64,000 nucleotides of DNA. It comes from Centropus unirufus. Taxonomy: Eukaryota > Chordata > Aves > Cuculiformes > Centropidae. The notes under the pieces are model-generated. The model was given only the letters and a program-made list of their open reading frames with translations, ran no database searches and had not been told where the DNA came from. This document shows positions 1 to 12,725 of the stretch, one piece after another. Position 1 is the first letter of the stretch, and each line of letters starts with the position of its first letter. Both the position numbers and the translations under genes were made by a program. The DNA is taken from the NCBI GenBank assembly GCA_013397695.1, contig VYZI01000019.1, positions 4,944,932 through 5,008,931 of the forward strand, written 5' to 3'.

Positions 1-115
1 TTCTATTCCTCCCTTTTGCGTGTCATGACCGAGCAGGACTTGCTCACTTGTAACCTGTACATCAGCCCATAAAAATAGATGGCATTAGGTCACTTTTGTT
101 GACCTTGCTTTACAG

Positions 116-1131
116 GTCGTGAAAGCATTTGTGGTCCTGTCCCCCACCTTCTCATCCAGGGACTTGGAGAGCTTAACCTGTGACTTGCAGGAGCACGTCA
201 AGAAAACAACTGCTCCATATAAATACCCTAGAAAGGTAAATGCGTCTGAGCAGAGACCAGGGTGCCCAGGGCACCCTTCCATCAGTCCAAGGAGAATTAC
301 TGTTTGGATTTTCATCATTCACCTGAAATACACAGTCATAAACATTCAGCTAAAGCAGTGGCTCCAGAAAATCTTTTCTAAGTAGCATTAGTTTAGGTTG
401 GTTTTCATGTATTTGTGTAAAGCATTTGATTAAAACACTTGAAAAATTCTAGGCTTCGTACAATGTGCTCGTTACATCTGCACGTTCTCAGTTAGGATCA
501 CAATCAAGTTCTTCTTTTTGTATTTAACCTTCAACCGAGTGCATTCTGGTGATTTTAGGGTAGGATCTAACTGAATCCGAATAAGTTTTTATCCACTGAT
601 CCTCACAGTTAATAAATAGGAGGAAAGCCGAGGATGATTCACTTTGTATTTCTCAGTAGTCGCAACAGTACAGGAGAAGAGCTACTATCAGTGCTTTTCT
701 TGTGCATAACTCAGGAACTAAGGACCATTAAGATGTCCCTTGTTTTATGCCAATGAAATCCCTTTTGTCATTCATCTCTGAACTCTGTTACCATTTAGAT
801 ATTTGTCTTTCTGTTACGGTATCATTTGGTTAGCTGGAAAGCAGCTACACAGATGCTTGGCCATCAAGGCAGCCAAAGAAATCGCTTTACAAGTGGCACA
901 GTGCGCTGCCTTGATTTGGCTTGGACTTGGTCCTTTAGATGAGCGTTTCTTGCTCTTCATTTTCCACATGTTCTGAAGGCCAGTCTAGAAAACCAGCTCT
1001 GTGCTGCATTGTTTTCTGTTTGTTTGTTGTTTTTTTTTAATTAGGTGGAATTTGTCCAAGAGCTCCCAAAGACAGTCACTGGGAAGATCAAGAGGAATGA
1101 ATTAAGAAACAAAGAGTGGGGACGGATGTAG
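116..1131 (+). CDS. ACSM-family medium-chain acyl-CoA synthetase, last two coding exons (gene starts before the window)
   Basis: Two exons are visible: 116-235 (120 nt, 40 codons, starting [10 protein letters not shown] and ending APYKYPRK) and 1045-1131 (ending NKEWGRM, stop TAG at 1129-1131). Both have proper AG and GT borders and stay in phase 0. They equal the last two exons of the two complete ACSM genes further right, with the same 120-nt penultimate exon. This is the small C-terminal domain of ANL-superfamily adenylating enzymes. The catalytic lysine that helps form the acyl-adenylate is in TVTGKIKR in the last exon. ACSM enzymes turn medium-chain fatty or aromatic acids plus ATP and CoA into acyl-CoA in the mitochondrial matrix. 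Nothing is broken, so the copy looks functional. By position in the cluster it could be ACSM5 or another ACSM paralogue; the visible 68 codons are too conserved for me to choose. Confidence 0.9.
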
Positions 1132-2365
1132 CATTGTGTGGAATTTAACAGAACTCCTTTCATTCCGTTAACACTATAGAAATCTCTCAAATATAACTGC
1201 CCTCTTCTGATCTTTTTTTGTTAAATATTTGAGCATCAAAGCCTGTAGATAACACCAAGATATTATGTTTGCACCTGCTTGAAAAGCTTCTAATGTCAGT
1301 ACCACGGTTTCAGTTCCTGAAGCACTGCTGGGAAAGGGAACAAACCGTACAACTCCATTCTAGTCCTGAACGTCTGCAGGTTCTTCAGAATTTGGCTAGT
1401 GACCAATGTCTTCTAGATAGCATCCAAGATCAATGAAGAGATATTGCTGGTATCTTATCTGGCTCCAAGCTGCAGAAAAGAAAGGTGTGGATCTGAGTGG
1501 TTCAAATGTTCTGTCTTTAAATGCAGCATTTTTAAACTGAATGCAGCCCTCCAATTATTTACTGAAGATGGAAAGGCTCCTCTTTATTAAATACCATCGG
1601 ATGGCCTTCATAAACCTTCACTGTTTTATATAAGTTTTGAAGACACGCAGTGCTAGTTTCTCCCATGCTTTATCCACAAGTATTCTTTCATACAAATGGA
1701 GCTTCCTTGCTCGCCCTCTACTCTGATCTCCACACGCAGTAGACAAAACTCCTGTACCACTTCTGGTGTCCTTCAAATAGAGCAGACCATGGTTGTTTGC
1801 CACAGAAGCAGTCTATTTCAGCAGCCACTTTAGAGGTGAAACCAGTGAAAAAACTCCCTTGATCTGCTTTGGGTGATCACATCTCCCTTTAACATTTAGC
1901 TCTTAGCCTCGTGAAGAAGCTTGCATTGTAGTGTACACACCCTTACTTTTTACAGTTGTGCTTGCAATAGTGGGCCAAACTTTGAAGCTTTATCAGTTCT
2001 TAGCTATTAATGCTCAATTTTTTAAATTCTTGCACTCAAAGAATATTTCTTTTTCTGGCATGAATTTTTGTTGTTTGACAAAAACATCTCCAGCCTTGGA
2101 GTCCTATTCTGTTCATTAAATAAGCAGAAATTGCTCGAGGATAACAGCATATTTAGCCAGGAAAAATGGTCTTCTACATCTGGGTCTCACTGCCTGGAGT
2201 TTTGCGTCTACAGCAGCTTTAAAGTGGGATATGGAGAATTCTGATTTTCAGAAAGAAATATTTTATTTCTTGAGAGTAAACATTTTGCTTATGTTAATGA
2301 AATAATTTCTGTACTAGCTACTGCTGAAATGGAAGCAATTGTCAATAAACACAATGTCTGTTTCA
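1132..2365 (+). other. Probable 3' UTR of the first ACSM gene
   Basis: The sequence after the stop codon runs about 1.2 kb to an AATAAA at 2344-2349, followed by T/GT-rich sequence at about 2356-2385. Weaker ATTAAA hexamers lie at 1586-1591 and 2115-2120 and could give shorter transcripts. The cleavage position is inferred, not seen. Confidence 0.55.
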
Positions 2366-5300
2366 TTCGTTTTTGACAGTAGCTTCATTTTTTGCAATCC
2401 TCTGTAGTTTTTTTGAGATTTCAGAACACTTTTCACTATTTCACTCCTAAGGCTCCTAGGAGCATTGGATTACATGATTATAAAGTGAATCATTAGTTTC
2501 TTGAATGGTCTTCTTTGTGCATGTCACCTGTCACTACCTCAAGCTCTTTTCTGTAGCGGGTACCATTTCCTTTACTCCTGGTCCTTCCAGGGACTCTACA
2601 TCATCTAGCTCTTTCTCTTTGGTTTCAAACAAACAAGTGTTTAAAAACAACAAAAAGTCTGCAAAAAATGGGGTGACAAACAAGCGTACAGACTGGAATT
2701 CAGAACCCCTGCAAACTGTCCTTGTCTCTGCTGTTCGGGCACTGTTAAACTCCAGTAATTCCTGAAAGCTGGGAGGTCGATGTCCCCCCCACCCTTTCAT
2801 CAAATGCTATGACCTAAAATCAAGCAACTAAATTCGGAGTTGAGAAAGAGCTTTACGTTCATTTCAGTGGGATTCTGACTCTGGGCTTTCTAAATTGTAG
2901 TGTGGCTCATTAGAATAATTTTCTCCAGACTTCAATGCTGGAGCAGGCCCCTGTGGTGATCCCTGGCCAAGCTGACCTTAGAAACCGCACTTCTGTTGTC
3001 CCCTGGTACCCAGTGTTCTGCGTGAATGGACTGGGATCAAAGTCAAGCAGGCTGCGGGGTTATTGGTGCCACGTGCTGGGGCTGTGGGCTGAGATGCTCT
3101 GCTCCATGCTACAGCAATATTTTATCATTGATATTCAGTATACTTTTATGTCTTGTGATCAAGGCGGATGGCTTATTTAATTCTCCTCCTCTGCCCGGGA
3201 TCGGAGAATCATCAATGCGTTTCCTATGACCTGTGCAGAAGGATTTCAGAGGCACAGGCGAGCAGCTACAAGCAGTTGAAGGCAAAACACATCTCTCTGG
3301 TACATGGCTTTATTTTGGAGCCACAGTTGGGAAGTTGACTGGATTGTATTATTCTTGTTTAAAAATTGCCATTTTTAATAGATTAACCTTTCCCTTTGAG
3401 ACCTCCTCTCCATCCCTCTTACAGCCCAGCTTCGATTCAGTGTTATTCTTGGAGACAACAGAAAAGGTAATACCTGCACCAGAAAAAAAGTATTCTGTAC
3501 CAACTACATTTTGATGCATTATTTCCTGAGAGTTTTGCTTCTCATCCAAAGCCTGTGGAACGGATCTGGTGACTTTGGTACGTGTGATCTCTACAGGGGT
3601 TACAGAAGCGCGATGGTATTAGGAGATTGCAAAACAAGCAGGTGTTAATGCGGCCGGTGCCTCCGCACACTTTACCTAATGTCTGCAAGACAATGCTGTT
3701 CCCCCTTGGATCAGGATGACAAGGAAACAGCAAGGGATCACAAGGAGGAACTTCTGTTCCGAGACTCCCTGGCCTTCAGCCTCATGCTTCGGGAGATAAT
3801 TAGCCCTTTCTTTTGGTGTTTTGTGTGCGTTTAGGATAGGCGGCACAGCTGTGCTGTGCAGCAAACGAGAAGTGATTTATTACTGTTCTTTTAATAGACT
3901 TATGTCCTTGTTTAGAAGTTTGAAATCTCTAGTTTCAGCTGGCGAAAAGGAACATGGGCTCTCTTCAATATTTTCCCCTTATTGGTCATATAATTTTTTC
4001 TGGTTTGGGATAGTGGCAGTGCAGGTCCTGAAACTGCATTGCTACAGATAGGGGACCAGCAGTCTCATTGCAGCAAGATTCAAAATCCCCGGTTTTGGTG
4101 GAAGGATTAGAACTATGTGTAGGTGTCCCCTTCTTTTGATGTCACACCTGTCATCTTCCAACCACGAGCCAGGAGCAGAATTCTCAGTGCAAGGTTGTGC
4201 GTGTGGCCTGATTTTTACTGAGGCCTGTTATTAGACATAGCAAAAGACTACTAAATGCAGAAGCAATGCATATTTATTTTAAAATAGCCTTCAGTATAGG
4301 TATGAACGTAAGATTCCATCTTTTGCTTTAATAACCCCTCTGAGGTAAATGAAATAAAAATTGAGATTATCATCAGTCTGTGAGCAGTAATTCCTTTCAT
4401 AGATGATGCTGTTGTCCATCATGAGAAACTTATAAGCTGCAGAAATTCATAGTAGGTACTTAATGTTGCGCGTATACATATCTACTGTGTATACATATAT
4501 ACTCTGCTTCTCTCTTTTGGCACACAAAATGCTCTGCTTGCATTCGAAATAAAGTTAATGTTTAGTTTCATGTCTAGAAATCCTTACTACAGTTCCAGAA
4601 GGCGTTTGGAACTTGGTCTTGCATATTTGCTGGATGGTGGGTTTTGTGACTTTGCGTATGTTATTTTAGCCAGTCCACTGAGCAGGAGCATTTTATAAGT
4701 GATCTACAACTTCACCTCCTTTCCCACAATACAAAAAGCTGGAAAAAGCTGTAACAAAAAGCAGTGCAACCATTCGGTAAGTTTGGATTTAGTTATTTAT
4801 ACAGCTTTTCAGATTGTTGTAAAGCCAATTATAATGTTAATACTTGAACTGGGCCTTATTGGTCCGACTGAAAAAAAAAAGTGCACAATTTATAAATTAA
4901 ATGGATACAAGATTCGTCATTAAAAAGGTCAGTCAGAGAAGCAGTGATTTGCCAAGTCTGGTCATCACATTCAAGCGTTAGATTTAAGATGTAGTCTCAC
5001 CCTCCGTGTCTAAGCTTCCATGAGCTGTGGCAAAGCAGCTGAGTCCAGCAGCCAGTTGTTTCCTAACGGATTCCTTCACAATCCCGAAATCCAAACCAGC
5101 GTTGTCTTCCCACACAGTCTCCCATGTTTCTAGTGAGTGTAGAAAATGAAATCCCCCATGAGAGTAAAAAGGTTGTTTCATGTGTTTCTACCGGGAGATA
5201 AGTGAATGCAGTTGGGTTGCGGTCAGATCTGGCTGCAGCACCACCTGCCAAGGAGCCCGCGTTCTGAGCTCCGTGCTCACAAGGTTCTCCTCGAGGAAGG

Positions 5301-5477
5301 GAGGCTGTGGGCCTCTGCTTTTGAAGGCCTCTGAAGTGCCACACATTTGGGATAAATAGGCTCACTTGGAGAAGGTAACGCTCTTTAATTTGAACATTTG
5401 CACTTACTTCCAGTGGGTAATACAGCACATGGCTAGATTAAAAAAACAAAATGCTTATCTCAGCCTTTCCTCTCTAG
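2366..5477. other. Intergenic, no recognisable gene
   Basis: I looked here for earlier exons of the ACSM pseudogene that begins at 5478 (P-loop exon, DDP...GDRG exon, GYGQTE exon) and found none. All open frames are short and lack splice logic. AT-rich tracts with ACATATATAC-type sequence occur near 4470-4505. Confidence 0.6.
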
Positions 5478-8110
5478 GGATCGAGTTGGCCTCCTTGATG
5501 GAGAGAAGGAGTATCCTAGTGGAGCACCCAGCAGGAGCTGAAGCAGCTGCTGTCAGCAGCCCAGACCTCACCAGAGGAGAGGTAGGGATGTCGGTACCAG
5601 GAGCTACCTGAAACATCTGATGTGTGTGTGTGTGGAGAAACAGCCATGTCTATGGGAAATCTTGGCTTGTGTGAGCATTGTGAAGCAGACTGACTTTTTC
5701 AAATACATTTGAGAAGATTAAGAGGTTATCTAACTTTCTTATGATTTTAGAAAAATTAGGGGCCCGCAGGCCAATCGGAAACTCTGGCAACAGCTTCTCT
5801 GAATCCCAGTGAGTGCTGATTCCTTGAAACAATGTCCCCTAGCTATTCTTCTTAAGAAGGCATTAGGCAGTTGTGGCCTACCTAAGGCACCTCTTTTCTT
5901 GAGCGCTGTAAGGACGTGATGCGGCTGCCCAGACACCAGTAAAAAAATTCCTGTCTGCTGGGAACACTGCTGTGCTCTCTATGAGTAGTTTTAAGGCCCT
6001 TTTGTGGAGCTCAAGAAGTGATAAAAAACAGAAAGTTGTCCAGTGTCTGGCTGGGAAACTTGTATTTCCACTGGCTTGAAAGAAATTCAATTGTAGAAAA
6101 TTGCGTTATTCATCTTAGTCTTTCTATCGAACATTATTCATCAAGTTAGTGATTGCTGAGTGCTGCCTGACTCCAGGTCTCTCCTTTAGGTGGTAAAAGC
6201 TTTTATTGTTCTGTCTCCTGAATTTACATCTCATGAAATTAATTCTTCAGCGTGTGAAAAAAATATTGCTGCGCCTTACAAATACCCAAGAAAGGTGAGT
6301 ATCAGAGTTCTGAATATACAAGTCCTTCCTGCCATGCACCATAAAATGAAAACTCCTCTAATCAAACCTGATAATCATATTAGAAATCCAATCAGATTAT
6401 ATTTTGGAATAGTAGAATTTTGGTTTCTTCTCCTGGAACCTCTTTAATCAGGTTTTGAAATGTAATATTGAAAATCTGACCTCATCCTAACTACATAAAT
6501 AAACACCGCTTAGCTGAACATCATAGGCCTAGCCTGATAGGATCTGATGTTGTCTTCTTACATTGAAACTACAGATGAACCTATATCAGATTCTACTGTG
6601 ATTATGTACAGGAAAATGAAATGTTCCTTCACCTAATCAGATTGTCTCTAATTATCCTAATTAATTTTTTTAAAAGAATCGAATTTTGCAAATTAAGTAC
6701 ATGTATTTCTAGACATTTGAGCGACTCACTGAGCAGAGAAATATAATGCTTGGATGTTAGAATAGCAGGGGGTTTGAATACTACAGCATGGGCAAAGCCT
6801 TCGCTGGCAGCAGTCGATCGCCTGTCGCAGTCTGCGTTCGTCCCGGATGATCAGGCTCAAAGGGCACGGCAGGACCGGGGGACTCGGAGCATGGCTGTCA
6901 CATCTCACTACTGGTGGCGCTGGGCCGTGCTGAGGCAAACAGAACGATAGGCTTTGCAGGTGAGGCAGGAATCAAAACTCCCCTGGCAGAGTATCTAAAA
7001 CAGCTGAAAAGAACCCCAGGGTACCCGCATTCAGAGTCAAACATGAATGATTCATCGGGAGTAGTGGGATAAACCCCACCTGGCTGAGCAATGATGCACC
7101 AGTTCCCCTAAAAGACTTCCCGGATGAGTTCGCTGTCTTCGGCTTCCCTCAGTTTCTGCCCAGGGTTCCAACAAGCACAATGCAGCATTTTCCATTTCCC
7201 TTCCCTTCTTGTGAGGAACAGCTTTGCTCTGGGAAATTAATTTTTTCTCTCTTTGATGCAGCCAGAACAGAGGAAAAACACGTTATATTTTTTAAATGTA
7301 ATCCCATTTTTTTGGAGCAGAATAACTAGAAATAGCATGAGATTTTTAACCGCAATCATGAAAAGGTGGAGAAATGTAATCCGTAATTCTACTTCAGGAT
7401 CTGATTCTTTCCAAGCACATTCACATTTCAAATGTGAATAAGTACTTTTTGACAAAGTAATCCACTTTGAAGTGAAGGAATCGGATTGTTGATGTAATCC
7501 ATTTATTTTATGTAAGTAATAATTTTTTAACATAATCTAATTATGACCTTGGCACGTAATTGTTTCTAAAGCAATCTTAAAAATATAATCCTGGAACAGA
7601 TTCTTGGGTTTTGAAGAGGTCCATGTTTTCCCCTGGACCTGCCCAGGATCAAAAAATGAAGAAATAAGCAGGTGAATTAGCATTTTTCTGTTCGGTGCGT
7701 GAGCAGGAGTCCTGGCTCTGCCTCACTGGCCAAGAAACCAAATAAAGTCCCTTAGCTGCTTCTTTTGAAGTCCAAGTTTTGTTCAAATTCAGTGGCAGGT
7801 GATTATCCTGCAGTATGGATTTGAGGAATTACTGAGTCACACAACTGACGAGCTCTGTTTCTCTAAAACTAAATTTGTTCTTTTCTCTGGGCCTTGGGAC
7901 TAGCGTGCTGCCTGCCCGCTCCGTCCTCAAAGAGCCCGTCGCTTCTGGAGCCGTAGGCGTGCCACGGAAAGGAGCACGGCTTAGGAGGAAGCGGTATCAA
8001 AGTGCCAAGTGTTGTTATTTCTCTTCACAGACCAATTGGAGTTTGTCCAACAACTCGCACAGGCGATCTCCAGGAACATCCAAAGGAAGGAACTAAGGAA
8101 TAAAGGGTGA
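5478..8110 (+). pseudogene. Decayed ACSM-family copy, remnants of the last three exons
   Basis: Three blocks match exons 11-13 of the ACSM genes in order and strand. Block 5478-5581 matches the [13 protein letters not shown]...SSPD exon but is 104 nt instead of 100, a net frameshift; its end still reads AAAVSSPDLTRGE. Block 6190-6294 matches the penultimate exon (VVKAFIVLSPEF...APYKYPRK) with 15 nt missing in frame (35 codons against 40) and intact splice sites. Block 8031-8110 matches the last exon (LEFVQQLAQAISRNIQRKELRNKG, then TGA). There the acceptor AG lies 5 nt upstream of the homologous start. The conserved GK with the catalytic lysine has become RN, and the stop comes early, replacing the EWG tail. 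The introns remain, so this is a duplicated, not a processed, copy. No upstream exons were found. I infer a dead tail-end duplicate or a nearly eroded gene. Confidence 0.85.
6300..7620. repeat. Possible old interspersed element rich in TAATC/GATTA words (pseudogene intron)
   Basis: Within the last pseudogene intron, words such as TAATCAGATT (6634-6643), AATCAGATTA (6390-6399), GTAATCC (several between 7290 and 7500) and TAATCTAATTA (about 7533) recur far more often than elsewhere in the window. The density is highest at 6355-6680 and 7290-7600. The pattern suggests a degraded transposon with internal short repeats, but I cannot name a family. Confidence 0.3.
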
Positions 8111-11100
8111 GGAAGAGCTAAGGGAGCTTTGGTATGGAGCAGAACGTGCTTATCCTGGGCTGCTCCTCTGCCTTCTGGCATCCTCTTCCCTGTCCGCATT
8201 GAGAGGTGGTGGGCAACGTGCTGAATGAGGGTAGAAGATACCAATTTTTGTTCTGGTGCTTTGGGATGTTTCTGAAACAATACATTCCCTATAATTTTAG
8301 ATGTGAGTGGAAGAAACTGTTTTGAAAATAGTGATAACATGGAAATCAGACTTGCCTTTAGCTTTTGCCTAAATTTTTATACGTGCATTGTTATCACTGA
8401 AAGCCACAAAGTATGCAACTACGTGTCAAATATTATTTCATGAGAATGTTTTTTAATAATTGTTGATCAGACTTCCAGCTTTAGCCAGTGCTGGGTCACA
8501 TGTAGTTTTAGGATTAAATACAATCAAGGATTTCCTGTACTGGGCAGTCAGTTCGGCCTGTGAGATGTTTCCATAGCAGTCTAGCACAGTTACGTGGGTG
8601 TGGGTGCAGCAGTGGTTTAGAGTATCCGTGTTAGGTCACCTCTCACATTTCTTGTCGCTCCTCAGTAGCACCTGCACGTCCCACAGTGCTGCCACAGCAC
8701 AGCTAATGTGCTCTTTCTTCTTGCCTCAGACAGTATAAGCAGGAGTTGAACTCTTATGGCCGAGGTTGGATTTACTGAGAGCACAAAAACACCAGTGAAC
8801 CAAAAAAAATCCAGGGTTCTTTGTCCCAAAACTTCCTGGTTGTGCTGTAAAGCCACGATGCAGGACCCACGCGCACATCTGCTGCTGTTCCAAGAGCCTG
8901 GGAAAACAGCAAACATGCGGTGTAGTAAAGCTGTTGGTGACCTTTCGGAACAACTAATTGAGTTATTGACTGCCAAACAAACACAAGTCCCAGGAAAGGC
9001 TGAGCCAGGAGCATTCTGCAGGTGGATCTCACCACTTTTACCTCATCTCTTTCATACCCTTAAGCTCTGAAATGAATATTGCTTTGCTTTCCAGCTAGAA
9101 AGCACGTAATTGCCTGAGGTCAAAATCAGAGAGAAAACAAATGCACAAAATGCTGCGTCCATATAGATTGAATCAATCTAAATGGATCTGAGCTTGCACT
9201 ATCAGGGGATAGTTGAAAATTTATTTCCTTAGAACCAGAATTAGGCCTCAAATGAGAAATAAACCCCACTATCTGGAGTATTTGCATACTGAGAGTGTTT
9301 AATTTCTTAAGTAAATTACAAAAGTGACTGAAGGTAGGTGGGTTTGGGTTTTTTATTAATCAGTCCTCTGGAGATTCATTCCATGTGCTCAGAATGGCTT
9401 GGTGTGTGCGTGTGTTACCCAACTCAAAAGCCACTTAATGGCCAGAGGAAAATGTAAAATGGGAGTAGTTTGCAACATGGGGAGAACAGAAGGACAATAC
9501 TGTGCCCTGGCATCAGGTTCCTCAAACCTGGACTCAAACATTCTTGACCTGGATCTCACTGCATGTGCCTCTGAAGTGTAGATTTGAAGAACTGAGCCCT
9601 GCACTGTGGTTTTCTCTAGGTTTCGCGGCAAATTTCACATTGCTGTCATTGTAGTCTTCATTTTCATTTCTTTGACTGAGTACAAGAGCTTCCAGGAACC
9701 TTAAGACAGTTGTTCTTGCTCACAGTCTTGATTGAAAAACGGTAAGAGGAGAAGCTGAACCCGTTAAATAGCAGTCAGATCAGAAAAAAAATGGGTAATT
9801 CTTTCTTCAGATCACCTTAACATCAGTACACACTGTCACTTCAGGCATTCCGTTGTACGCTCTTTTTAAAAAAGTGTTAAAATGAGAGACTGGTGGCATG
9901 TGGTTACTCTAGCTTTGAGTATCTGCTTTTTCCGACTGTCATGTGTGATTTACCACGGATCATCTCCTGACAGTGGACTCTACAGCACTAGGCCGGGGAG
10001 CTGACTCAAAGTCCACAACAAGACACAGAAGGCGGTGAGACTGAGGTAGCCCGTGATTTGTGCGGACAGTGGTGCCAAAGTGGATAGTTTATTTCTGAGT
10101 GATTTCAGTAATTCAGCAAAGGGGATTTGAAAGCTTTCATAACCCCTAACATACAGCAATTCAGCAGCTTTCCTAGAAGACTGGCCGTACACTGGTGCCT
10201 GCATATGTTCCACACGTGGGCTGTGACACTTTGGTTCTGCTCCTCCATAGTCCATTTCTTCCATGGCTCCGATACCTGCCTATTGTTTCCAGTAGCATCT
10301 CTGACCGTTTCCTGACTCTGATCCTCAATTATAACCTTTATTGCCTCTCTACAGAATCATAGAATCATTCAGATTGGAAAAAACCCTGGAAGGGCATTGA
10401 GTTTAACCAGAAGCCTAACACTGCCAGGTCCAGCGCTAAGCCATATCCCTAAGTGTCATCTACTTTTATTTATCTGCAGTCTCTATATTGAACAGTCTAT
10501 GTATAGGCATAACCTCTATTTATGTATCTCTTTGTTTAAAAACACTTTTCTCCCAGAGGGCTCATTGGCTGCAGTAGCAATGCTAGCAGTCTGTCCTGTG
10601 GATGCAGTAGATTCGGCTAAACCAAGCGTCTCAGGATTTAATAGCTGGAGCCCCCGCATCACGTTGCTGCTGTCCTGATCGTGAGTTTTGTGTCTTATCC
10701 CTCTGTCCCCCTGCATCACAGCGATGACTCTGTAGAGGGAGTTTTCATTGAGCTCAGAGCCAAAGGCTCATGTCTGGACTGCAGGTATTTTCTTCACAGC
10801 GGTGTCCCTCAGGTGTGATAGTTACTGGAATCAGGTTTATGAGAACCTTCATGTGTTTATCATGCTGATTCTCATACAATGTTTAATTCCAGAATCTGAA
10901 AATAAAGCTCCGCTCCTGCCATTTCCAAAGTTACTGGTAACATCGAAGAGTTATATATTAATGTATAGTGGATTATCCATTCTCCAAAGGCAGTGAACCA
11001 GAAATGCAGTTATTCATACTCAGCGCTCTTCCCGCCTTCTCTCAACTTTTTCAGTGATTCTGCCTTTCTTCAGGATGTAATGGGAGAAATGAAATCTGTG

Positions 11101-12725
11101 CTCTTGGAAGAAAATAATCCCCAGCGCAAAACGTAATGTGCGATACTAATGAAGAGCTACAGCCACCTGGAGAACTAGAGTGAGCCAGGAGGAGTCAATA
11201 CTCACCACGTAAGTACAATGCAAGATACTGGAAAGCACTCTCCCCTAATCAGAAATAACATCTCCAGGTAAGCACAACCTCTTTAAACACCCTGAGACAT
11301 TAGTTTTTATTTAGTATTTGCTAAAATACTTTGTATTCTCAAAAATGAAGGATACCATCTGCTAATGGAAAAAGAAAATCTATAATGCCATGGTTTAGTC
11401 CTTTCTCTTCGCGTGATTCTCACTTCTATGAAGGAGGGTGGACCACCAGGAACCAGTTCTAGTATTCTGCTTTGTGCCAAGCAGACCGAAGAAGTTACTT
11501 CTTTTTGTAAGAACATCTCCTAGGCCTGAGTCTGCAATCACTGGCGCATATCTAAGGGAAAAATAGAACAGCAGCCAATTCCACAGAGATTGCACTGATT
11601 AACCATGAGGTGAGGAATTGGGTTTTTTTAGTGACCTCTTAAGGACAGAGATAATTAAAAATATGTTATAAGCAGGCTATGAGAAAAAAGGAAAAAGCCT
11701 TCATCGAGATCTTTTCATCCTTGAAGCTGAAGGTGTTCTGAATGCCACTTTTCCATACATATGGCTCTAATTCACTTCACTCTTTTGAAAAGTGTTTTCA
11801 TGATAATATACAACTACAAATGGTATTTTGTAAAACCAAATAGTGTTTGTGTATTAAGGATAAACATAGATGTGGCAAGAGCATTAAAAAAAAAAATCAA
11901 TAATAGGTGTGGGAAACAAACTTTAAGTTATTCATTGATAACTTGTGATCCAACTACTACAAGGCAAACGCTGTGGGGAGGAGGGGCAAATCTTTTCTTT
12001 GGACAAAAGGAAGGCAGAGCAAATGGTGCAATGTGAAACACGCTTCTGGTTAATGTTTATTGCTTTGGCAACAAACCACAATAAGGATGTTTATCACAAC
12101 TCTTCCAAATTGGCTGAATACACAAGTCTTTCACCCCTACTTGCTAGCAACTACCCTGCTCTTCAAGTAGTAGTGTGTGATGGTAACATCTTCAATTCTG
12201 AGGCAAAACCCAGGAACAGAAGGTGGCATCCATCCTGCAATCAGATCTGTGTTTGCTGTCGGTTGTCTTGGAGGGTTGGGTGAGATTCCTGCAGTGCTTA
12301 AAACATTGGAATGCTGGGTACAGCTCGTGACAGGTTCTTGGATCTGGGTGATTGGTGGAGTTTTTGGAACACTCAGCTATTCACAGTTTCAAACCCCTTC
12401 TTTGGTTGGACAGAATAGGAATTTTCAGATCGAGGGGGATCTGAATTCTCTGAGAAACATGAGTACAGATGAAAAAGCAAGAGACTTAAAAGAGTTAGCA
12501 GAGCTCTAAATTACCCGTAAGGAGAAGTGGGATGAAAAGTCATAAAGAGATGGACTTGCTGCTCTGTATACATCTGTTCCATTTGGAGGCAACAGCTCGT
12601 CTGGGAATGTGCACATCATAACACTGTTATTGATTTTGCTGTCTCTTGTAGGAGGAAAATAATCATTAAAAAATAGTTCTGATGGTATTCATCTCCAAAA
12701 ACCCCCACATATCTGCTTTCCTGCC
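8111..12725. other. Intergenic between the ACSM pseudogene and ACSM4
   Basis: No exon with homology or convincing splice sites was seen apart from one CR1 fragment (listed separately). A non-coding first exon and the promoter of the ACSM4-like gene probably lie in its right part, but I could not place them. Confidence 0.5.
10353..10470 (-). repeat. CR1-like LINE 3'-end fragment
   Basis: The plus strand begins AGAATCATAGAATCATTCAG, then a GGAAAAAACCCTGGAAGGGCATTGAGTT-like stretch and a CCAGGTCCAGCGCTAAGCC-like stretch. This is the reverse complement of the CR1 3' untranslated end and its ATTCTATGATTCT tail. Only about 120 bp is recognisable. The right border is approximate. Confidence 0.7.

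Noticed and set aside
4380..4440. AGATGATGCTGTTGTCCATC, slightly like the ACSM exon 10 end (GRSDDVII)
   Set aside because: The match is too short, without the GDRG part or a donor site, so I did not extend the pseudogene to it.
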